From Citricoccus sp. WCRC_4 (GTDB lineage Bacteria; Actinomycetota; Actinomycetes; Actinomycetales; Micrococcaceae): a DNA stretch of 11,493 nucleotides. Under the pieces are notes generated by a model, which was not told the DNA's origin, made no database searches, and worked only from the letters and a program-made list of their open reading frames with translations. The stretch covers positions 1 to 11,493 of the forward strand of contig JAPFFX010000245.1 of assembly GCA_026645375.1 (NCBI GenBank), written 5' to 3'. The position numbers and the translations under genes are program-made. Below, piece by piece: positions 7,047-11,493 of this stretch; positions within the stretch are counted from its first letter, which is position 1; the number at the start of each line of letters is the position of its first letter.

Positions 7047-8049
7047 CGGAGCCGGTTCGGGGCGCCGGCCCCAGCCCGAGGTCACCGGCCGTTTCCTCCA
7101 GGGCCGCGCGGACGGCGACGACGGCGGGAGACCGCGCCGTGGAGGACCGGGTGGACGTGAAGACGGTGCGCATCGGCTGCCCGTCCAGGGGGATCCGCCG
7201 CAACCGGGCCGGGGAGCCCATCAGCATCAGCCCGGGCAGCAGGGCCACCGCGTTCCCGGACTCCACCAGGGCCAGATGGGACTGCAGGTCGGACGACACG
7301 TAGCGCACGTCCGGTTCGTGGCCGGCCGAGCGGCACACCTGCTCGGCCCAGTGCCGGGTGGCCGTGCCGCGGGGCTCCATCACCCACGGCAGGGGCCGGT
7401 GCTCCAGCAGCGCGGGCAGCACGCCTCCGGGCGTCCGCCGTCGCCCGTCCGTCCCGGCCCCCGGCCCCGGACCCCGCTCCGTCTCCGGCACTGCGCCCAG
7501 CCGATCGACGTCCATCGACGAGGGGACGGCCAGGTGCAGTTCGTCGCGCAGCAGCGGGCGGCGGTCCAGGCCCGGCCAGTGCGGGGCGGAGTGCCCGGGG
7601 TACTGCTCGGCGACGACCACGTCGAAGTCCCGCGCCCAGGTCTCGTGCAGCGCGGTCTCGGGCTCGTACTGGACCACCTCCAGCCGCAGCCCCGGGTGCC
7701 GGGTGCGCAGCAGGGTCAGCGCCGGCGGCAGCAGGGTCAGGGCGGCGGACTGGAACACCGCGAGGGTGACCCGCCCGGTGATCTCCTCGCCCGTGGAGAC
7801 CAGGGCCGCCTCGGCCTGCTCGAGGGCGTCGAGGATCGGATCGGTGCGCTCCACGAGGGCCAGGGCCGCCTCCGTGAGCTGCACCGTGCGCCCGGCCCGC
7901 CGCAACAGGACCGTCTTCGTCTCCCGCTCCAGCAGTGCCAACTGCTCCGAGACGGAGGACGGCGCCAGGTTCATGGCCCGGGCCACGGCGGTCATGGTGC
8001 CCCGGATGGACAGCTCCCGCAGCAGCACCAGGCGTCGGACGTCCAGCAC
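7042..8049 (-). CDS. LysR-family transcriptional regulator
   Basis: This is a 335-residue LysR-type regulator. The N-terminal winged helix-turn-helix spans about residues 4-62, with the recognition region in AVARAMNLAPSSVSEQLALL (21-40). The effector-binding domain starts near residue 92 (GRVTLAVFQSAALTLLPPAL) and continues through YVSSDLQSHLALVESGNAVALLPG (about 250-273). A Gly/Pro/Arg-rich insert at about 186-210 lies within the effector domain and is probably a disordered surface loop. The start is a GTG at 8049, supported by GGGAGGG (8054-8060) 4 nt upstream on the minus strand. The gene is divergent from putA, with 89 bp between the starts, and that gap contains a T-N11-A dyad. LysR proteins commonly control the divergent neighbour, so proline catabolism is the likely target. 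The inducer is not known; the deiminase-like gene downstream may belong to the same regulon. Confidence 0.93.
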   Translation of the reverse strand: MLDVRRLVLLRELSIRGTMTAVARAMNLAPSSVSEQLALLERETKTVLLRRAGRTVQLTEAALALVERTDPILDALEQAEAALVSTGEEITGRVTLAVFQSAALTLLPPALTLLRTRHPGLRLEVVQYEPETALHETWARDFDVVVAEQYPGHSAPHWPGLDRRPLLRDELHLAVPSSMDVDRLGAVPETERGPGPGAGTDGRRRTPGGVLPALLEHRPLPWVMEPRGTATRHWAEQVCRSAGHEPDVRYVSSDLQSHLALVESGNAVALLPGLMLMGSPARLRRIPLDGQPMRTVFTSTRSSTARSPAVVAVRAALEETAGDLGLGPAPRTGSG

Positions 8050-8053
8050 GATG

Positions 8054-8060
8054 CCCTCCC
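8054..8060 (-). promoter_or_regulatory. Ribosome binding site for the GTG start of the LysR gene
   Basis: GGGAGGG on the minus strand ends 4 nt before the GTG at 8049. It is a strong match to the 16S 3' end and decides the non-ATG start. Confidence 0.65.
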
Positions 8061-8065
8061 ATCGG

Positions 8066-8080
8066 TTCGGCTGATCCGAA
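8066..8080. promoter_or_regulatory. putA: LysR-type operator (T-N11-A dyad)
   Basis: TTCGG-CTGAT-CCGAA is a perfect 5-bp inverted repeat with a 5-bp centre. Its core TCGG-N5-CCGA is an exact T-N11-A motif, the classical LysR-protein site. It lies 17 bp upstream of the LysR start and 59 bp upstream of the putA start, where one bound regulator could act in both directions. Confidence 0.5.
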
Positions 8081-8089
8081 GGGTACCCT
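8080..8089. promoter_or_regulatory. 10-bp palindrome containing a possible -10 box on both strands
   Basis: AGGGTACCCT is a perfect palindrome abutting the LysR-type dyad. Each strand contains TACCCT, which fits TANNNT, so it could serve as overlapping divergent -10 elements. No convincing -35 is seen on either side. Confidence 0.3.
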
Positions 8090-8138
8090 GCGGAAACGTT
8101 CGCTGGTGGTGCAGGATGTGACGGAGAACAATGTCCGT

Positions 8139-9341
8139 ATGAGCATCCCCGTCGCCCACCCGGTGATCCCCGACCCCGCGCCGCTGAAGGCCCTGGCCCC
8201 GGCCGCCGTCGAACAGGTCCGCACCTGGCTGCACGAGGCCCGGAACCACCCGACCAACTTCTCCGCGCGGCAGCTGGCCGGCGTGCTGAAGGACCCGGAC
8301 GGACTGGACTTCACGGTCGGGTTCGTGGACCGCGTGGTGCGGCCGGAGGACCCGGCCATCGCCGCCGAGGCGCTGCGGGACCTGGCCCCACGCACCCCCG
8401 GCTTCCTGCCCTGGCCCATGCGGGCGGCCATGGGCGCCGGGGGCCGGCTGGCCCCGGCCGTGCCGCAACTGGCCGTCCCCGCGGCCCGGAAGGTGCTGCG
8501 CGAACTCGTCTCCCACCTGATCGTGGACGCCACCGAGGACCGTCTCGGCCCGGCCATCCGGAAGCTGAAGACCCCCGGCACCCGGCTGAACATCAACCTG
8601 CTCGGCGAGGCCATCCTCGGACGGGGCGAGGCCGCCAAGCGCATGGCCGGGATCCGCACGCTCATCGAGCGCGACGACGTCGACTACGTCTCCGTCAAGG
8701 TCTCCGCCGCCACCGCCCCGCACAGCCCCTGGGCGTTCGAGGAGGCCGTCACCGAGGTCACCGAGTCCCTGCTGCCCCTCTATGAACTGGCCGCCTCCCA
8801 GGCCGGCACCCCCGCCGGGTCCACGTTCATCAACCTGGACATGGAGGAGTACCACGACCTCGACATGACGCTGGCCGTGTTCATGCGCCTGATGGACACC
8901 CCGCAGCTGCGCACCCTGGAGGCCGGGATCGTGCTGCAGGCCTACCTGCCCGACGCCCTGGACGCCATGATCCGGCTCCAGGAGTGGTCCGCGCGGCGCG
9001 TGGCCGACGGGGGCGCCCCGATCAAGGTCCGCGTGGTCAAGGGCGCCAACCTGCCGATGGAGCACGTCCAGGCCTCGCTCACCGGCTGGCCCGCAGCGAC
9101 CTGCGCGTCCAAGCAGGACACCGACACCAACTACAAGCGCGTGCTCAACTACGCGCTGACCGAGGAGCGTACGCGCAGCGTGCGGATCGGGGTGGCCGGG
9201 CACAACCTCTTCGACATCGCCCTGGCCTGGCTGATGGTGCGGGACCGCGGGCTGAGCACCGAACAGGTGGGAGGCCGCCGCCCGGACGTCGAGTTCGAGA
9301 TGCTGCTGGGCATGGCCACCGGGCAGGCCGAGGCGGTGTAG
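8139..9341 (+). CDS. putA: Proline dehydrogenase part of PutA, truncated by TAG
   Basis: This 400-residue N-terminal fragment is the FAD-dependent proline dehydrogenase barrel, which oxidises proline to P5C and feeds electrons to the quinone pool. Family landmarks include LDFTVGFVDRVVRPED (56-71), NLLGEAILG (153-161), DYVSVKVS (182-189, with the active-site lysine K187), INLDMEEY (231-238), LQAYLPDAL (266-274), VRVVKGAN (298-305) and GVAGHNLFD (351-359). It ends at AEAV, just before the last barrel segment with the motif YLVRRLEE (codons 425-432) that holds the substrate carboxylate. The product should therefore be inactive. The ATG at 8139 is preceded by GGAG 12 nt upstream, which is far; an in-frame GTG at 8118 is an alternative. 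The ATG overlaps the TGA of a three-codon frame at 8131-8142. Expression is probably under the divergent LysR regulator. Confidence 0.8.
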   Translation: MSIPVAHPVIPDPAPLKALAPAAVEQVRTWLHEARNHPTNFSARQLAGVLKDPDGLDFTVGFVDRVVRPEDPAIAAEALRDLAPRTPGFLPWPMRAAMGAGGRLAPAVPQLAVPAARKVLRELVSHLIVDATEDRLGPAIRKLKTPGTRLNINLLGEAILGRGEAAKRMAGIRTLIERDDVDYVSVKVSAATAPHSPWAFEEAVTEVTESLLPLYELAASQAGTPAGSTFINLDMEEYHDLDMTLAVFMRLMDTPQLRTLEAGIVLQAYLPDALDAMIRLQEWSARRVADGGAPIKVRVVKGANLPMEHVQASLTGWPAATCASKQDTDTNYKRVLNYALTEERTRSVRIGVAGHNLFDIALAWLMVRDRGLSTEQVGGRRPDVEFEMLLGMATGQAEAV

Positions 9342-9444
9342 AAGGACGTCGGCTCGCTGCTGCTCTACACCCCCGTGGTGCACCCGCACGAGTTCGACGT
9401 CGCCATCGCCTACCTGGTCCGCCGCCTCGAGGAGGGCGCCAGCC

Positions 9445-9449
9445 AGGAG
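9445..9449 (+). promoter_or_regulatory. Internal Shine-Dalgarno for a possible re-start after the TAG
   Basis: AGGAG is followed by AACTTC and an in-frame ATG at 9456, an ideal 6-nt spacing. It is the best start signal I see just downstream of the TAG. The underlying amino acids (QENFMSAV) are conserved family sequence, so the match may be fortuitous. Confidence 0.4.
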
Positions 9450-9455
9450 AACTTC

Positions 9456-11493
9456 ATGTCCGCCGTCTTCGAGCTCGACTCCGACCCGGAGCTCTTCGCC
9501 CGCGAGGAGGCGCGGTTCCTCGCCTCCGTCGCGGGCCTGGACACCGCCATCCCGACGCCGGCGCGCACCCAGGACCGCTCGGCGGCGGATCTCGAGGTGG
9601 CCCGGGGAACGGTCCCCCAACCGGTGGACGGCTTCGCCAACGCCCCGGACACCGACCCCTCGCTGGCGGCGAACCGGGACTGGGCGCGGCGCATCATCAC
9701 GGCCGTCCCCGGCTCGCAACTCGGGGTCGCTCAGGTGGCCGATGCCCGGGTGCGCAGCGCCGGTGAGGTGCGTGCCGCCGTCGGGAAGGCCGTGGACGCG
9801 GGACAGGCGTGGCGCACCCTGACCGGGACCCAGCGCGAGACCGTGCTGAACGCCGTGGCCGACGCGCTCGAGGCGCGGCGCGCCGAACTGCTCGAGGTGG
9901 CCGCCGCCGAGACCGGCAAGACCCTGGACCAGGGCGATCCCGAGGTCTCCGAGGCCGTCGACTTCGCCCGCTACTACGGACGGCTGGCCCGCGGCCTGGA
10001 CGAGGTGGAGGGTGCCCGGTTCGTGTCCCCCAAGCTCGTACTGGTCATCCCACCGTGGAACTTCCCCGTGGCGATCCCCACCGGGGGCGTGCTCGCCGGA
10101 CTGGCGTCCGGGGCGCCCGTGGTGTTCAAGCCGGCGTCGCAGTCGGCGCGGACCGGGGCGGTGGCCCACGCCGCCATCGTCGAGGGGCTGCGCGCCGGAC
10201 TGGCCGGCCTCGGCACCGGGCCGGGAGGGGAGGCCTGGAGCGAGCAGGAGGCGGCCGCCGTCGCCGCCGACCTGGTCACCCTGGTGACGATCGACGCCGG
10301 GGACGAGGCCGCCGTCGGGAAGGAACTCATCACCCACCCGGACGTGGAGCGGGTCATCCTCACCGGCAGCCACGACACCGCCCGGTTGTTCCGGTCCTTC
10401 CGGCCCGACCTGCCCCTGCTGGCGGAGACCTCCGGGAAGAACGCGATCATCGTGACGCCCTCGGCCGACCTCGACCTGGCCGCGAAGGACGTGGTCCACT
10501 CCGCGTTCGGGCACGCGGGGCAGAAGTGCTCGGCGTCCTCGCTGGTGATCCTGGTCGGCTCCGTCGCCACCTCGAAGCGGTTCCACCGCCAGGTGCTGGA
10601 CGCCGCCTCGTCGCTGACCGTCGGTTACCCGGAGGATCCGCGCTCGCAGATGGGGCCGGTGATCGAGGTGCCCGGGGAGAAGCTCGAGCGCGGGCTGACC
10701 CGGCTGGGCCCGGGGGAGCGGTGGGCGCTGCAGCCGCGGCCGCTGGACGAGAGCGGACGGCTGTGGAGCCCCGGGATCCGCTCGGGCGTGCAGCCCGGAT
10801 CAGACGCGCACCTGACCGAGTACTTCGGGCCCGTGCTGGGCGTGATGACCGCGGCGACCCTGGAGGACGCCGTGGACCTGGTCAACGCCGTGGACTACGG
10901 CCTCACGAGCGGCCTGCACTCCCTGGACGACGAGGAGATCGGCTACTGGCTCGAGCACGTCCACGCCGGCAACCTCTACGTCAACCGGGGCATCACCGGC
11001 GCGATCGTGCGCCGCCAGCCCTTCGGCGGCTGGAAGCGTTCCTCCGTGGGCGCCGGGACGAAGGCCGGCGGCCCGCACTACCTGCACGGACTCGGCGGCT
11101 GGGAGGACGCGCCGGGCAACGGGGCCGGTGCCTCGGCACCGGGCGGCGCAGCGCAGGACTCGGCGACCGCGTCGAGGGAATCCACGAGCGCGGCGCCGGC
11201 CGGCACGGGGGTGGCCAGCGCCGACGACAGCCTGGCCTGCCGGCTCGTGGACGAGGCGGCCGAGGACCTCGGGGACACCGAACTGGCCTGGCTGACCCGT
11301 GCGGTGGGATTGGACGCGGCGGCGTGGCGGGAGCAGTTCGGCGTGGCCCGGGACATCTCCGGGCTGACGGCCGAGCGCAACGTGCTGCGGTACCTGCCGG
11401 TGCCCGTCCTGGTCCGCTGGGAGTCCGGGCCGCTGCCGCACCTGCTGCGCGTGCTCGCCGCCGGACTGCGCGCGGGCGGTCCGCTGACCCTGA
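9456..11493 (+). CDS. putA: P5C dehydrogenase part of PutA, 3' truncated by the window edge
   Basis: This region, in frame with the proline dehydrogenase part, encodes the NAD+-dependent aldehyde dehydrogenase domain that oxidises glutamate semialdehyde to glutamate. The catalytic residues are intact, counted from the putA start: the PPWNFP loop with N641, ETSGKN with E763, and GHAGQKCSAS with the nucleophile C797. QPFGGWKRSSVGAGTKAGGP near codons 960-980 closes the domain. A Gly/Ala/Ser-rich linker of about 40 residues follows, then a conserved C-terminal module (EERNVLRY-like, here AERNVLRYLPVPV) that runs out of the window at L1118. The frame is open from the TAG at 9339, so 9456 is the most plausible start for a separate product, because an AGGAG precedes it. 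If translated from there it would be a soluble P5C dehydrogenase without proline dehydrogenase. Function of the domain is clear; whether it is expressed is not. Confidence 0.8.
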   Translation, partial: MSAVFELDSDPELFAREEARFLASVAGLDTAIPTPARTQDRSAADLEVARGTVPQPVDGFANAPDTDPSLAANRDWARRIITAVPGSQLGVAQVADARVRSAGEVRAAVGKAVDAGQAWRTLTGTQRETVLNAVADALEARRAELLEVAAAETGKTLDQGDPEVSEAVDFARYYGRLARGLDEVEGARFVSPKLVLVIPPWNFPVAIPTGGVLAGLASGAPVVFKPASQSARTGAVAHAAIVEGLRAGLAGLGTGPGGEAWSEQEAAAVAADLVTLVTIDAGDEAAVGKELITHPDVERVILTGSHDTARLFRSFRPDLPLLAETSGKNAIIVTPSADLDLAAKDVVHSAFGHAGQKCSASSLVILVGSVATSKRFHRQVLDAASSLTVGYPEDPRSQMGPVIEVPGEKLERGLTRLGPGERWALQPRPLDESGRLWSPGIRSGVQPGSDAHLTEYFGPVLGVMTAATLEDAVDLVNAVDYGLTSGLHSLDDEEIGYWLEHVHAGNLYVNRGITGAIVRRQPFGGWKRSSVGAGTKAGGPHYLHGLGGWEDAPGNGAGASAPGGAAQDSATASRESTSAAPAGTGVASADDSLACRLVDEAAEDLGDTELAWLTRAVGLDAAAWREQFGVARDISGLTAERNVLRYLPVPVLVRWESGPLPHLLRVLAAGLRAGGPLTL

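Larger units (their letters stand above)
8139..11493 (+). pseudogene. putA: Bifunctional proline dehydrogenase / P5C dehydrogenase with in-frame TAG, 3' end outside window
   Basis: The two coding parts described separately below form one reading frame of PutA, which oxidises proline to glutamate in two steps. The frame is broken only by TAG at 9339-9341 (codon 401), between Q-A-E-A-V and K-D-V-G-S, inside a normally continuous family block. No frameshift or deletion is visible and the frame stays open to the edge, 1118 codons in all. As I recall, family members have a basic residue at codon 401, so AAG-to-TAG is a plausible single-base origin. The alternatives are a real nonsense mutation, a sequencing error, or stop-codon read-through. 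Either way, normal translation would not give full-length PutA. Confidence 0.75.

Noticed and set aside
7935..8138. Upstream extension of the putA frame into the LysR gene
   Set aside because: This is an open frame antisense to the LysR helix-turn-helix region, with Arg/Pro/Ser-rich sequence and no family similarity; putA family sequence begins after 8139.
9339..9341. TAG read as pyrrolysine or a reassigned codon
   Set aside because: PutA has no known requirement for pyrrolysine, no pyl genes are visible, and the affected position normally carries an ordinary residue. A point mutation or sequencing error is simpler.
7992..10586. Minus-strand open frame of 864 codons opposite putA, and a similar 782-codon one at 2886-5234
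   Set aside because: Their composition (Gly, Arg, His, Val, Pro, Gln repeats) is what a complementary frame of high-GC coding sequence gives. They show no family motifs and run across clearly coding genes on the plus strand.

Overview
The window is very GC-rich, with a strong G/C bias at third codon positions, Shine-Dalgarno sites of the GAGAGGGG/GGGAGGG type, GTG starts and an actinobacterial-style bifunctional PutA. This suggests a member of the Micrococcales, most likely Micrococcaceae (Kocuria, Micrococcus, Citricoccus or Arthrobacter relatives). The assignment comes from recalled protein families, not from a search.

Layout, left to right: (1) 41-1369 (+), an AI-2E/PerM-family membrane protein with a Gly/Asp-rich tail, probably translated from a leaderless mRNA. 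(2) 1437-5069 (+), a 1210-residue SWIM zinc-finger SNF2-family ATPase. (3) 5054-5286, a non-coding stretch with five tandem copies of a 17-bp repeat (the first copy contains the SNF2 stop codon), then a perfect 7-bp dyad around a TATTGT box, then a strong ribosome binding site. (4) 5287-5733 (+), a single-domain universal stress protein. (5) 5737-6933 (-), convergent with it across a 3-bp gap, an agmatine-deiminase-family protein that lacks the expected catalytic residues. (6) 7042-8049 (-), a LysR-type regulator upstream of the deiminase-like gene in the same orientation, separated by a leader containing a large stem-loop. (7) From 8139 (+) to beyond the right edge, divergent from the LysR gene, a proline dehydrogenase / P5C dehydrogenase (putA) interrupted by one in-frame TAG codon.

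The LysR gene and putA share an 89-bp divergent control region that contains a T-N11-A dyad and a palindrome. The simplest reading is that this LysR protein controls proline catabolism and perhaps the deiminase-like gene behind it. Genes 1-4 look like unrelated housekeeping or stress functions.

The points most worth a second look are the broken putA, where the TAG removes the proline-binding Arg pair but leaves a well-placed internal start for the P5C dehydrogenase half; the apparently catalytically dead deiminase; and the tandem repeat next to the universal stress gene. I see no mobile element, CRISPR array, tRNA or rRNA. No complete new multi-gene system is evident.
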